Shown: piece by piece, positions 24,240 to 36,093 of the stretch
Numbering within the stretch: the stretch's first letter is position 1
How the letters are laid out: every line of letters starts with the position of its first letter
Program-made: the position numbers and the translations under genes
Notes under the pieces: model-generated
Database searches by the model: none
What the model saw: the letters and a program-made list of their open reading frames with translations, nothing else
Told to the model about the DNA's origin: nothing
Assembly: GCA_947311845.1 (NCBI GenBank)
Contig: CAMZMU010000027.1
Coordinates: 77,414,825-77,478,824, forward strand
Reading direction: 5' to 3'
Origin: Poa pratensis
Lineage: Eukaryota > Streptophyta > Magnoliopsida > Poales > Poaceae
Length of the DNA: 64,000 nt

Positions 24240-24860
24240 GTGGACAAGCTAAGAAGAGATTTCTTTCAGAAATTGCATCTTGTAGGTGAAGAATTCGGTT
24301 TGGAGGCCTTGGGCTCCGCCTAAGACGAAGTTTTTCGCTTGGCTTGCAAACCAAAATAGAGTGTGGACCGCCGACCGGCTTGCCAAAAGAGGTTGGCCAA
24401 ATTGCGGCCTTTGCCCTTTTTGCAAGCAAACCACGGAGTCCCTTGTCCACCTCGTTGTGCATTGTCGTTTCACAAGAAGAATTTGGGATCTTGCCAAAGA
24501 TTGGCTTGGCCACCTCAACGTCAACACCGGGGATTGACTAAATCTCAACTTCAATGAGTGGTGGCTTTTGATGATAAATGTTGCCCCAAACCGCAAGGCC
24601 GTAGATTCTCTCACCTTGCTTGTCACTTGGGAGGTTTGGAATGAGCGCAACGCTAGGGTGTCTAAGAATAAGAGTGCACCACTTTTGGTGGTGTTAGACA
24701 AAGTTAAAATTGAGGCCCGGTTGTGGGTTTTTGCGTGTGCCAAATGTTTGGGCAATTTAATATCGCGAGAGTAATTGTGTTGTAATATGTTCGTACACAA
24801 AGACATGCATCTTGCAATCTTCTCCCATAATTAATATAAGGGGCAATGTTTCAAAAAATA
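24240..24860 (+). mobile_element. 5'-truncated LINE: reverse-transcriptase zinc-binding C-terminus
   Basis: The frame at 24286-24537 encodes KTKFFAWLANQNRVWTADRL, then CGLCPFCKQTTESLVHLVVH and a final Cys, the zinc-binding domain (zf-RVT, PF13966-like) at the C-terminus of plant LINE reverse transcriptases. After a stop, a second frame at 24568-24774 continues the family with WEVWNERNARVSKN. Only the 3' end is present, as expected from incomplete reverse transcription. It is a dead copy. Confidence 0.8.
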
Positions 24861-26300
24861 TCTTTTAGAAATTTTGTCTTGCTGGCCCATGCCTCAGTTG
24901 GTTGGTGTTCTGCCGCTTGTCACAACATTTAAGCAGCCTATGAGGTGCTTGATCAACCTACACATCTTTCTGCCATGATATGTACTCAGGAGACCGTCTT
25001 GCGTGCCTGGGTCGGCTGAACATAACAGATGGATGCAGGGTGCGACTTATGCCCCCGGGGGTGATGGAGAGCATACACCACACGGCACTGCACTGCTTAT
25101 GGGTAGGACGGATTGAGCTTCAGTTACTTTGAGCTCAAAAGTTTAGCCATGATTTTGCACTAGATGTACAGTGTATTATATTTAGAAAGAACTAAAACAA
25201 TTCCGTTAAATCTGATATGTTATACTGTATTATGCATTCTATGAAAATTTCGACATATTTGGACAAACAGTTTGTGAATAAACATCATTTAAAATTTGCT
25301 ACACAAATATGAACTGAGAATTCAAATTTCTCAGAAAAAAATTGAGTAAATTCATTATTTTCTATCCGTCGGATCATGTTTAGATGACTGGGATGAGAGC
25401 AAAGTCACGGCTAGACTTTTTTGCTCAAAGTCACCGAAGCTTAATCCGGGTAGGACAATGGGGTGGGTGCCCGTTCGAACACGATCTATAAATTCGTGGA
25501 AAACATAACGTCGCGCGAGCTGGAAGGCCTTGCATACTCGCTTTGCATCGTGTTTGTTAACTCTCTCGAAAGCGTGGCCTAACAGCATCCAGGAAATCTC
25601 AGTGCTAATCTTTTTTTTAGAATAAGAAAATTTTCACCCAAGGTTATTTTACAATGTTTTATGAAAAACTATGTTTATCATCCAAGTAATCACATTCATG
25701 TTGTCCCAAAATTAAAAACAACTACGTAAGAAATACAATATATGAGTCATAACATTGGAAAAATAGCTGAAAATGCGTATTTTACATCCTATTTCTTGAT
25801 GGTCACATAAAAATAGTTTTACGTCATGTTAATATTTTATTATATTCCTATTCAATTATGAAGTATGGCAAAATTTACGTGATAGAAAAATTCTTTACGT
25901 TTGAAAAGACACGGGGTTGATGTAGAATAACTATTCTACCCCTGGGAGTCAAATAGCGTGACCCTATAATTTAGTGTGTAAATACTCTATATATTTGTGT
26001 TAGATTGAAACATCCTTTTATTTTATTGTGAACAGAGGCCAGAGGGAGTAGCTTGCTACTAATTGTTCAAGGTATGTATTAGTAGCAGATACAGTAGTCT
26101 GCTGGAGAATTTTTATCTTGCAGCACCCGTAGTCCAATTGCTAAAAGAAAAGGAGAAAACGTGAGGGACTCCTTCCCCTGCAGGCCTGTGCCTTCTAGGC
26201 TCTAGGTCTCGGCGGCGCAACCAGCTCCGGCCCTCTATTCCGACCAAATCCACTCCAGCGAGGAGAACACATCCAGTCCGGCGAGAAGAACACCACTGCG
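24861..26300. other. Intergenic region upstream of the F-box gene
   Basis: This stretch is mostly AT-rich. I recognise no exon, RNA gene or complete transposon. A 78-codon minus-strand frame at 25355-25588 matches nothing I know. Near 26035-26050 the run CCAGAGGGAGTA could be the last trace of a Stowaway end. The last 200 bp presumably hold the F-box promoter, but no clear TATA box is visible. Confidence 0.4.
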
Positions 26301-26306
26301 GCCGGA

Positions 26307-28830
26307 ATGGCACCCCGCCGTAGTACGCGCCTCCATCCCCAAATACCCACCCGTGAGGACGGCGCCGGAGTAGCACCCGCCCGCAGCCCGGGCCTCCGTT
26401 CTCGAATCCCGGACAGTGAGGAGGGCGCCGGAGTGACCTGCCAGCCCCAGATCCAAGCGAGTGGGGATGGCGCCGGGGTGACCCGCCGCCGCAGCACGCG
26501 GCTCCATCCCCAAATCCACGTGAGCCAGGATGGCACCCGCCGCCGCCGCGGAACCTCGCCGCCGGTGGAGCCTGCCTCCCTGCCGGACGACGACGACGAC
26601 ATGCTCTGGGAGATCCTCCTCCGTCTCCCGCCGCAGCCGTCCTCCCTCCCGCGGGCCTCCGCGGTCTGCAAGCGCTGGCGGGGCCTCCTCACCGACCCCC
26701 GGTTCCTCCGCCAGTTCTACGCACGCCACCGGAAGCCGCCCCTGCTCGGCGTCTTCGAGTGCATGTTTGATGATCGTTGGGGCTTCACGCCTCGTCAGAT
26801 CGTCTTCACGCCCATGCTCGACCCTCCCGACCGCGTGCCTCCGCAGCGCTTCAACCTTGGCCGCTGCAGTAGACGAAGCGGCTACGAGTTGCTCGATTGC
26901 CACCACGGTCTCGTCCTCGTCAAGGACATGAAGAGGACACAGGTCGTCGTGTGCGACCCCATCACCGGGGAGCAGCGCCGCGTTGTCATTCCGCCGGGGT
27001 TCATGACACGCTTCTTAAACGGCACGGTGCTCTGTGCTGCTGGCGACCAGGGCCACGTTCATGGCAGCTGCCACTCGAGTCCATTTAAGCTAGTGTTGAT
27101 GTCCACATACATCACAAAAAATCAAGCCCTCGCTTGTGTTTACTCCTCGGAGACCGGCGGATGGGGAAATGTCATCTCAACAGCAGCTCCATCTGGGCAT
27201 GGTGGTCATAATGGTAGACCTGTGACCCTCGTTGGCAATGCACTTTACTGGTTGTCTATTATGAATCGAATATTTGAGTTTGATTTGGATGAACAAAGTC
27301 TAGCTGTTATCACGGGGCCTCCTGTCAAAGATCATTTCATCCATCAGATCATCCAAGGTGAGAACGGCAGTGTTGGCGCCGCCATATTGTATCCTCTTAT
27401 GTTCCGTACGTGGCAGAGGAACATCGATGGTCATGGTGTTGCCACATGGGTTCCGTGGAAGAGCATTGAAATACATACAATTCTTGGGCTCCCTCCTTCG
27501 ATTGAGAAAATGCCGGTACGAATGCTGGGGTATGATGAGGATGATGTTGTGCTTTTATGGTATAAAGGAAGTGTCTACATGGTCCAACTCAAGTCAATGC
27601 AGTCCCGTAAAGTTAATGAAATCCATTCTACCGGGATTCCCTATTTTCTTTTCAAGAGTTTCTTTACACCAGGTGATTGCTCATTCTTAATTCTTATTGT
27701 AGGAGTAGCCCAGTCTAGTTACATTTGTTACATGGTTACTCGAATACCCTTGTTCTGATTTTGAAGTGCTTACCAACAACTTTTAACTTACCAATTGCCC
27801 ATGTGCTAGATACACAAACTTATAGTTGCACTCTTTAGTATATGTCATCATTAAATAGAGTTGTCATCATTATCCTTAGATACCAAATAATAAGGCAAAT
27901 GGGTAACTCAGTGGCATGTTGGGAACCTCAAAGCTAGTTATATTCTTCTATCCCATTATGTTTATCGATTTTGATCTTGTTATCGAGCTTAATCCACACG
28001 AACTGCTTTCGTTGAGTCCTCAATTTATGAGTTTTGGTCACTTGTTGAGGATCCCTCCTATAGCTGATTAGTACATTTGTAGGCTACAACAACAACAACA
28101 ACAAAGCCTTTTATTCCCAAACAAATTGGGGTAGGCTAGAGTTGAAACCCATAAGATCTCGAATTAAATTTCATTTCTTGTTTGTCAGGCTCCAATTATT
28201 TAAAAGTGAATACCCAAGATCACTTTGTTGTTTTCACATGTTTTAATTTTATATTCTTGACATGAAGGTGGACGAGTTTACATGGGATTATTATATACCT
28301 TTTCTTGGTTTTATCAGCTAAATTCTTAGTGAGTAAATATCTAAGTATTGCTCTCAGGACTATTCATTGCATCTGAAAACAAATGAGTATATTTGTTTCT
28401 CTATTGGTAGCAATAATATCAAAAGTGTGCTAAAAGTGAGTTGTTTTGCTCAAGTTATATTTGTTAGCTCATTTGTGTAATTGACTAACTCGTGCCTTGT
28501 CTTATCTTTTCATAGGAACTTTTATTAATTGCATGACCTCTTATGAGTTATTTTTCTCAAGTTATATTTGTCAGCTCAACTGTGTATTGACTCACTGTTG
28601 CCTTTTCTTATGCCTTTGTCTTTTCCCAGGAACTTGTATTAATTGCATGACCTCTGATGAGTTATTTGCTCAAGTTATATTTGTCTGCTCATCTGCATAA
28701 TTGATTCATTGTTGCCTTCTCTTATGGCATTTGTCATTGTCTTGGAACTATTATAATTGTTTGACCTCTGATGCTTCTAGGCATAGCCATTGCTGGTGGA
28801 TCTAATGGAGCTGGAGTGTTGCAGATATGA
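26307..28830 (+). CDS. F-box protein, two exons
   Basis: F-box proteins are substrate adaptors of SCF ubiquitin ligases, which tag chosen proteins for the proteasome. Exon 1 is 26307-27672 and exon 2 is 28781-28830. The donor CAG-GTGATT and acceptor TTCTAG join in frame, giving ...FFTPGIAIAGGSNGAGVLQI and a 471-residue protein. Reading through the donor instead gives a hydrophobic tail stopping at 27758, which looks like intron. The F-box lies at residues 91-136 (MLWEILLRLPPQPSSLPRAS, then VCKRWRGLL). It is preceded by a basic, low-complexity N-terminus in which RRSTRLHPQI occurs twice (residues 4-13 and 61-70). The C-terminal half has the weak beta-propeller-like pattern of grass F-box paralogues, for example LDCHHGLVLV and CDPITGEQRRV. 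No Kelch, LRR or FBA domain is clear and the substrate is unknown. Grasses have hundreds of such genes, so no symbol is given. Confidence 0.85.
28081..28170 (+). repeat. CAA-repeat interspersed element in the F-box intron
   Basis: A short CAA microsatellite is followed by AAAGCCTTTTATTCCCAAAC and AATTGGGGTAGGCTAGAGTT. This combination recurs widely in grass genomes as part of an interspersed element. I cannot assign the class. Confidence 0.4.
28437..28771 (+). repeat. Tandem repeat of about 118 bp in the F-box intron, nearly three copies
   Basis: The blocks CTCAAGTTATATTTGT, ATTAATTGCATGACCTCT and CTTATC-like pyrimidine tracts recur at roughly 113-119 bp spacing. The third copy is incomplete. 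The array ends just before the acceptor at 28780, so the polypyrimidine and branch-point region of the intron derives from the repeat. Confidence 0.7.
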
Positions 28831-30715
28831 TGACTATCTGGTTCGATAAGCTGATGTACTGAAATAGTTGGACTGGTAAGAAAATCTTATTCATATAGTT
28901 TCTAGGATCTGGAATCTAGACTGTTTGATTTTGTTGTGGAAAAATATCTGTCTGCCATAACCGGTAGCATACACCCACAAGGCCACAAACTACTTTTTCA
29001 CTTCGGCTGTAGGTATTCACTCATGTAAATACACCCACAAGGTCGCAAACTACTTTGCTTTTGGCTGTCAGGATTCACTCCTGTAAATAGCACGGAAATA
29101 TATGATAGAAATAAAATGATGGTGATGCACAGATAAATGGCTCCTTGTATACTGTAAGCTTCTTTTGATTTTAGCTTGTGCAGAAACCAGCTTCAGAGCT
29201 CCGGTGGGAGAAGCCTTAAATTTTTTGTTCATTTTATTATTAGTTTATTACAACAAATTAGGGTGTCAAAATGCTGAAGGATTTAGTTTGTTGTCATCCA
29301 GCTATATCCATAGATATGGTATCTATTACAGATCTCTTTTTCATGTTATTGAGCTGATAATGAGTTCGTTTCTCCAGGTGAAGGGTCGGGTGCTGCACTT
29401 CTCGCAAGTTTGTCGCGTTGCAAAGTGTGGTCGGCAGTGTTTATGTGTTATCTGAAGTATAAACTTACGGTGTTATAGTCTAGCATAATCTCTAATGGAG
29501 TAAGATGCTTTTGAGTACCTAATGCGGGGAATTTCTGCTTCTTTAAGTTTCATTTCAAGTCGGATCTCGTTATATCTTTGCTTTTGTGACATGTTTGTGC
29601 TTTGCAGCCCTCCTCTTCGGATACTTCTGTTTGTTCTTCTCAGCTGTGATTTGAAAAGTACGTTGTCCATGGGTCTGTTGTGGTCATTGTCTCGTGCTTG
29701 ACTAGTTCTCTGAGGTAGCAGTCTACAAATCCTTTCTGCGTTTACATCACTGACATGAATGATGTACAGGTTAGAACGCAATGGCAGAAAACTCTTTGCA
29801 TGGCTGTTGTCCACTACTCTAATGGTTCACACCCTCTACTCGTCATCATTTTCATCAGCCATTCACTTCTGATGGTACACAGTACACACTGATAGTATAC
29901 ATTCAAAATTTCAAATGATGTATGTCTTCCAGGAAGATGATTACATTGTAGCAAATTTAGAATGGATAGCAGTTGGAGGACTCTAGCCATCGTCTGATTG
30001 CTAGAGATTACATGTTTCTGCGTAAAAGCTCTCAGGAGTTGGAAAGTAATTATTTTGCACTCGTTACAACTAGAGCCATAAACCTTCAGGGTTTCAAGAA
30101 GTCTGCATCAACCTCATGAATATACATCACAGCCATAAACATTTTCACTCATCCTCTTCAGAGACCGTGCTCAGCTTGGATGACAAATGGTACAAATCCT
30201 CCTATAAACTTGGTCGCTAGAGAGGAACAATACGACCTCAGCCACCCCCGCATCCACCGCATGCCGAGCTCCTCCTCTGCCGGTCTACCGTCGCCCCAGC
30301 AATCCCCTCTAAACCAACCGGCACCGGCGACCCCGCACCCTGGCTGCGGCGGTTCTTGCGAGCCGTGCGTGTTGCGAGGAAGGAGGAGTTGACGACGTGA
30401 ACGTTCGCACTCGCGTACAAAAGCACTTTCGTAGACCAGTACGCCCAGGAACAAGCACACGCGCGAAGCTAGCTACATGCAAGAAAGAACAATACGAACC
30501 CACTTGGATATCAGAGGAAGATGGGAAGAAGATGAGGACCTAGGTTGGGTAGGATGAACACAACACCACACGCCTAGCCAAGCCGAGTCACAGCTTCTGT
30601 GTCACCCCGAGCAGGCCATGGCCCATAGGGCCAGCCCAACTAGCCAGCCCAGCAATGAGTGAACGGAGGTTGCTGACACTGACGTGCAACCCACCAACGA
30701 GTGAAGAGCGCCAAA
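28831..30715. other. F-box 3' UTR and intergenic region
   Basis: The first part is probably the F-box 3' UTR. A direct duplication of about 66 bp lies at 28970-29095, with CACCCACAAGGCCACAAACT repeated with small changes. The rest, to 30715, has no coding exon I can recognise. A 96-codon frame at 29165-29455 matches no family I know and shows no convincing splice context. Short GC-rich frames near 30180-30500 look like chance frames. Confidence 0.4.
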
Positions 30716-31710
30716 CCTATATGCCGCCCGGGGCGCCTGCAGGACTTCGCCCGCGAATAGAGTTGGGCCGGCCTATTTTTTCCTTCTTCGCGTTTCTTCT
30801 TTCTTTTTTCTGTTTTTGTTTCTCCGTTTCCTTTTTGTTTTCCTTTTTTTTTCACGTTTTGTTTTTATGTTTTCTTTTTCGGTTTTATTTTTGGCTTTCC
30901 GTTTTCCGTTTTTCTTTTTCACTTTTCCTATTATGTTTTAATTTTCGCTTACTTTAAAAATGGTTCATATTTTTGTAAATAGGTATTTTTTCAAAAATGG
31001 TTCTGATTTTTTGAAAATGGTTCCGAACCAAATGGTTCCAATTTTTAAAATGGTTCCTTTTTTGAAAATGGTTCTGAACCAAAAAAATGGTTCCGTACGG
31101 GATTTTTTTTGAAAACGGTTCCTATTTGGAAAATGGTTCCGAACAAAAAATGGTTCCAAACTGAAAAAATGGTTCCTTTTTAAAAATGGTTCCGAACCAA
31201 AAAAATGGTTCCTTTTTGAAAATGGTCCCGATTCGAAAAAGTGGTTCCAAACCGAAAAATGGTTCCGGACCAAAAAAAATGGTTCCGAACCATTTTTAAA
31301 TTAAAAAATGGTTCGGAACCATTTTTTTGGTCTGGAACCATTGGTTCATTTAAAAATGGTTCCAAATTAAAAATGGTTCCGAATAAAAAATGGTTCAAAA
31401 TTTCAAAATGGTTCCAAATTTAAAAAGTGTTCATTTTTTAAATGGTTTCATTTTGAAATAGGTTCTAAAATTTTAAAATGGTTCCAAATTTAAAATATTT
31501 CAAAATTTAGAAATGGTTCCAAATTTGGAAAAATCATTTTTTTAAATGATTTAGAATTTAAAATGAAACCATTTCAATATTCTGGAGTTTTTTTTGTACA
31601 AACCAAACGCTTGAAAAAAAAATCACGCTCCACAATTTGGGCCGTGGCCCATTTAGCCAGTTCTGCAGGCGCCTCGGAATTCCAGGGCGCCCCTGCGGGC
31701 GGCATATAGG
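30716..31710. mobile_element. Mutator-like inverted-repeat element with an internal AAAATGGTTCC repeat tract
   Basis: The ends are inverted repeats: CCTATATGCCGCCCG at 30716-30730 and its complement CGGGCGGCATATAGG at 31696-31710. Each is followed inward by a GGCGCC-type motif. Weaker complementarity may extend outward to the GGGCCAGCCCA motifs near 30629 and 31800. I could not confirm a 9-bp duplication, so the superfamily is uncertain. There is no transposase. From 30960 to 31560 the interior is a degenerate run of 10-14-bp units built on AAAATGGTTCC in both orientations. Confidence 0.6.
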
Positions 31711-32866
31711 TGCTCATACCGAGACAACTAATCGTGGGTGCGCCTGTACGTCGACCTATGCGATGATAAGATGCTTTCGCATACCCCTGGCGATAGTGGG
31801 CTGGCCCATGACCGCTGCACGCGCGAAACATTCCATCGGTCCATCCTCATACGCAACGCGTGTGGTTCTCGTGCCTGTCCGCGCGCCGGTGTGAAGCGAG
31901 CCACCTAGTAGCTATGAGCGAGCTAGCTTAATCGATCCAGCTGTCTGCTTGCCTATTTAGATTAGTTTGTTTTTGAACTGGTGTATGATCGAACGTATAA
32001 GAATTCATACGTAAGATAAAAACGAGTAAACCACCTGCTTCATCTATTTCGTTTTGAAAAGAAAAAAATCTGATGCAAAAAAAATTTTGTGACCACATGC
32101 TAAATGTAACAAAACTACAGGCATAAAAAATCATGTATGCGGGTTGCTGGTGTCATATTAGTACACATGTATTAAATATATTACCTTTTTTAAACAGATG
32201 ATAAATATTTTTATGCGATGAACGGAAATACAGTACCCACTGACCTCAACTACGGAATGTTGAGGTCGTCTTCTTCCTCTCTGGCGATTTGTCTTTTAGC
32301 GGAGTAAATTGTGCGAGCTCGTGAGAAGACTAGCATTACCTACTTATATTTCCTCTAACATTCCGCACTAATCTTGCTAGGCTTCACACGGGGAGCACTA
32401 GATATTTCCTCTAACATTACCCACTGATCTAGTGGTTCAAAACCGACACCCTCTGATCAAGGCTGACAGAGAAGTCGCTGAAAGAGCTGGTTAGGAAGTA
32501 GTCTTTTAGCATGTTGCGTCTGATAATTTGGTCGAGGTCGTTTTGCTTTTTCCTCTTCTTCTGTTGTACTTTTTACACTTTTTTCTCGGACATGTACTTT
32601 GGCTTGGTTTCTACTTCTTCTTAGGATAACACGTGCAGTTTTCCATCTATAATTTGGTGAAGTTGTCGAAAGGGCTGGTTAGGCAGTCAGTACTCCTTCA
32701 GCCCCAAAAATATCTAGTTTTCGCTGTAATTTTTGCTCTTTTTTTCTCGGTCGTGTACTTAATTAGGCCGTCGGGCTAGATATTTTGGGGGGCCTTTTTT
32801 CCCTACAAATAGCCCCCAACCAGCCCATACTGCCGCACACTGTCTAGTGTAGTCGTGTTATTTACC
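31711..32866. other. Upstream region of the GA20-oxidase gene
   Basis: No exon is recognised. A near-repeat of ATATTTCCTCTAACATT occurs twice around 32348-32425. Close to the gene, CCCCAAAAATATCTAG (near 32701) and CTAGATATTTTGGGG (near 32776) form an inverted repeat about 60 bp apart, probably a MITE remnant. A TATA-like CTACAAATA lies near 32804-32812, about 55 bp before the ATG at 32867. Confidence 0.5.
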
Positions 32867-34826
32867 ATGGTCGGCCTCTCAAACGCTGCTGGAGCCATTG
32901 CGGCCATGGAAGCTGCGCCGAGTCCCCAACCTCTGGCCGGCGGCAACGGGAACGCAACAGACAGCGGCAAGAACACGTACGAGGTCCTCGACCTCTGGCG
33001 CCAGAAGAAACGAATCCCCGCTCCCTTCGTCTGGCCCGACACCGAGGCTCAGCCGTCACCAACGACGGCGGAGCTGGACGTGCCGGTGGTCGACTTCGCC
33101 GCCGCCCTGCGCAGCGCCGAAGGGATGCGCCGCGGCGTGCGCGAGCCACGGCTGCTTCCACGTGACCGGGCACGGCCTGAGCCCGGCCCTGGTCGGCGCC
33201 GCGCTCGCGGGTGCGGCGGGGTTCTTCCGCCTGCCGCTGGCCACCAAGCAGCGCGCCCGCCGCGCCCCCGGCACCGTGACGGGGTACGCCACCGCCCACG
33301 CCAGCCGCTTCGCCGCCAAGCTCCCCTGGAAGGAGACCCTCTCCTTCGGCCACGATCACGTCGACGGCGACGGCCGCGTCGTCGTCGACTACTTCACCTC
33401 CACGCTAGGCCACGACTTCAAACGCCTAGGGTCAGTAAACTTTATAGTAGTACTTCATGGCACGTGCTTTACATAGACCCATGCATGCATGAACGAATCG
33501 CGCGCCATGGATCATGGATGGCTGCAGGGAGGTGTACCAGGAGTACTGCGAGGCCATGGAGGAGGTGTCGCTGGCGATAATGGAGGTGCTGGGGGCGAGC
33601 CTGGGGCTGGGGAGAGGCTACTACAGGGACTTCTTCGCCGACGGCAGCTCCACCATGAGGTGCAACTACTACCCGCCGTGCCCGGAGCCGGAGCGGACAC
33701 TGGGGACGGGGCCGCACTGCGACCCGTCGGCGCTCACTATCCTGCTGCAGGACGGCGAGGTGGACGGGTTCCAGGTGCTCGTTGACGGCGCCTGGCAGAC
33801 GGTGCGACCCAAGCCCGGCGGACTGATCGTCAATGTCGGCGACACTTTCATGGTACGTATGCTGAACCACCTAGCTAGCTAGCGTGATCTCAGGCTGTAT
33901 ACACTCATGCATGTGTCCGGCGATGGTTGCAAATTTCAACTAAATTTCAGTGAAAATTTCAAAAAAATCGTGGATATATAGCGCGCGACATATTCAAGGC
34001 CTCAAGATTCCAGGCAAAGTTCAAACCAATTTAAAACGAAGCGAATTTCGATAGACTGGATCATCTTTTTTTAAGATTCGAATTCAGTAGCGTCAAAAGT
34101 TCTCTTTTATTGCTACTCCCTCCGATCCCAATTAAGTGTCGCATGTTGTACAAGAATTTGCACATGTTCAGCTCACTACTCACGTCATTTCAAACGGATC
34201 AGAGGGAGTATTCGAAACCAGAGTTGGTGTAGATGTGTGGTTAGTTGTCTCTCCTTTCTTGTCTGCGAATGTGGTTAGTTGTATCTTTCGAATCTCCGTA
34301 CCAGCAAGACCGAGTGATCCTAAAAGGCTGTATTGTTCTTTCTGTTTTGGCCGTTTGGAAGCTTGCCTGTCTTTGGCATGGATGATGAGTTACCTTTAGG
34401 TGGAACCATTACGTGATGTACACAGATATGAAATGAATATGAACACATAATAAATACTAAGCTAAAATAACAAAAAGCCAAACAAACTAATGAACAATGT
34501 ACGTGTGTTGCTGGGTGCAGGCACTGACGAATGGGCGGTACAAGAGCTGCGTCCACCGCGCAGTGGTGCACCGGGAGCTGGAGCGGCGGTCCCTGGCCTA
34601 CTTCCTCAGCCCACGCCAGGACCGTGTCGTGTCCCCGTCGCCGTTGTTGGCATCGGCAATGCGGCTGTACCCGGACTTCAGGTGGGCTGATCTTAGGAGC
34701 TTCACGCAACGCCACTACCGCACTGACACCCGAACGCTCGACGCCTTCGTGCGCTGGCTCGGCCCGTCCGACCGCCCCGCCCCTCCATCGTCGCATGGCC
34801 CGGGACAAGCTCAAAAGACCGTCTAG
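32867..34826 (+). pseudogene. Gibberellin 20-oxidase gene (GA20ox, SD1-like) with a frameshift in exon 1
   Basis: GA 20-oxidases are cytosolic Fe(II)/2-oxoglutarate dioxygenases that convert GA12 and GA53 stepwise to GA9 and GA20, a key control step in gibberellin synthesis and stem height. Exons are 32867-33430, 33528-33852 and 34521-34826, all with GT-AG borders and the two-intron structure normal for the family. Visible motifs are the substrate motif LPWKET, NYYPPCPEPERTLGTGPHCD with the iron-binding HxD, HRAVVH with the second iron His, RRSLAYF with the 2-oxoglutarate Arg-x-Ser, and WADLRSFTQRHYR. It most resembles rice SD1 (GA20ox2), so it may be Triticeae GA20ox2, ox3 or a close paralogue. 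The frame from the only good ATG (MVGLSNAAGA) breaks at about 33128-33138 and resumes one frame over at ACASHGCFHVTGHG. The usual Ala-rich segment before it is missing, consistent with loss of about 20 bp. The unrepaired frame ends at 33580 within exon 2 territory. As written the protein cannot reach its active site; a sequencing error is the alternative. Confidence 0.82.
34114..34210. mobile_element. Stowaway-type MITE in GA20ox intron 2
   Basis: A 97-bp element is bounded by TA, starting CTCCCTCCGATCC and ending GGATCAGAGGGAG. Its termini are complementary apart from small changes. It lies within intron 2 (33853-34520) and leaves both splice sites untouched. Confidence 0.75.
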
Positions 34827-36093
34827 TTATTATGTGTTGTTCCGTGTTTTTTTTCTTCAGAAAATCTATTCGTAAGGCGCCTTACAGGAGGCCTAACTCG
34901 ACGCACGTATGCGGACCGTCCGATCGCGGACGGACGATTGAGATATCTCGCGTCGCGTCGCGTCGCGGACGGTGTGCTCCCGATCCACATTCTCTCTCTC
35001 CTTTTTTTTTCTTCTCGTGCAGGCTGACGCCAAGAGCACGATGCGCCAGCGAGCTTGGACCACGCCGCCGCCCTTGTCGCCATCGGCCTTCCCCTCCGCC
35101 GGCACGGCTTCCGGCTGCCCGCGTGCCGCTCCTTCTCCGGCTCTATTCCCGCCCCCAATCTTGTATCCTCTGCCCTCCAGCACATCGAACTCTGGCTCCA
35201 TCGCCGCTGCGCCTCCATCTTCCCCTCCTGCTCCCTACTGTGTAGCGTGGCCAGGCGTCCCAGCACCTTCCCACGGACGAGCTCCTCCACGGCCATGAAG
35301 GCATCGAGCTGTGGAGAGCTCCAGCTCGTCTCAGCTTCTCGCCGGAAGCGCCGACAACTCCGTGTGCTTCCTCCTGCTCCCCTGCCTCCTCCGGCGGCTG
35401 CACCGGTGGAGCTCGTTCTCCTTCTCCCCTTGCCTCCTCATCGATATCGCCAACAGAGCTCCAGCGAGCTCCCCATCGAGATCGCCAGCAGAGCTCCTCA
35501 TCGAGATCCCCAGTAGAACTCCGGTGAGCTCCATTGAGTTACAGAGTTCATCTCTGAAGAAGGTACAGGGCATTTCTCTGTCTTGAACAATGAAATCTGG
35601 AGCTCAATGAAGGCATGGATTCTTCTCTGTCATGAAATCTGGAGTACAGTGAAGAAGATTCAGTTAAAATAAATCTGGAGTCAATGAACAATCTGGAGTA
35701 GTGCACTAGTGAACAAAACTAGTCCCACCTGATGGAGTACATTTTGGTTAATAACAACTTGATGCAGTACTCTTTGGTTACAAACTGATTGAACCTGGTG
35801 TACTGTTTTGTTTATAGCTTTGCATGCTCTGCTCTGGAACCTAAATATTTTTCAATCGGTTTCTAGTCCAAAACTGTTGACAAGGTTTCAGTGAAACCTT
35901 CAGGATACATATAGTGGTGGTTTATTGGTTCTATCCCTCGACAGATGATGTGCTTGTGGTGCCTCTCTCGGTCACTTGTGCTAACTGAAGAATTATTCAG
36001 TTGGTTCACACAGCGCTGCCTTGTCCTCCCCGACGCGCTCTGGGCCGTTCGTCGGCGCCTCCATCAACGTGCTCTGGGGCGGCCACGCGATGT

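Noticed and set aside
29165..29455. 96-codon frame downstream of the F-box gene
   Set aside because: Not supported by any family resemblance or coding signal; it is more likely UTR or intergenic.
30655..30957. 100-codon Phe/Ser-rich frame
   Set aside because: It is translation of a T-rich tract inside the inverted-repeat element, low complexity only.
31180..31423. Frames with repeated FGTIF or MVPNRK words
   Set aside because: They are translations of the AAAATGGTTCC repeat tract and have no start context or homology.
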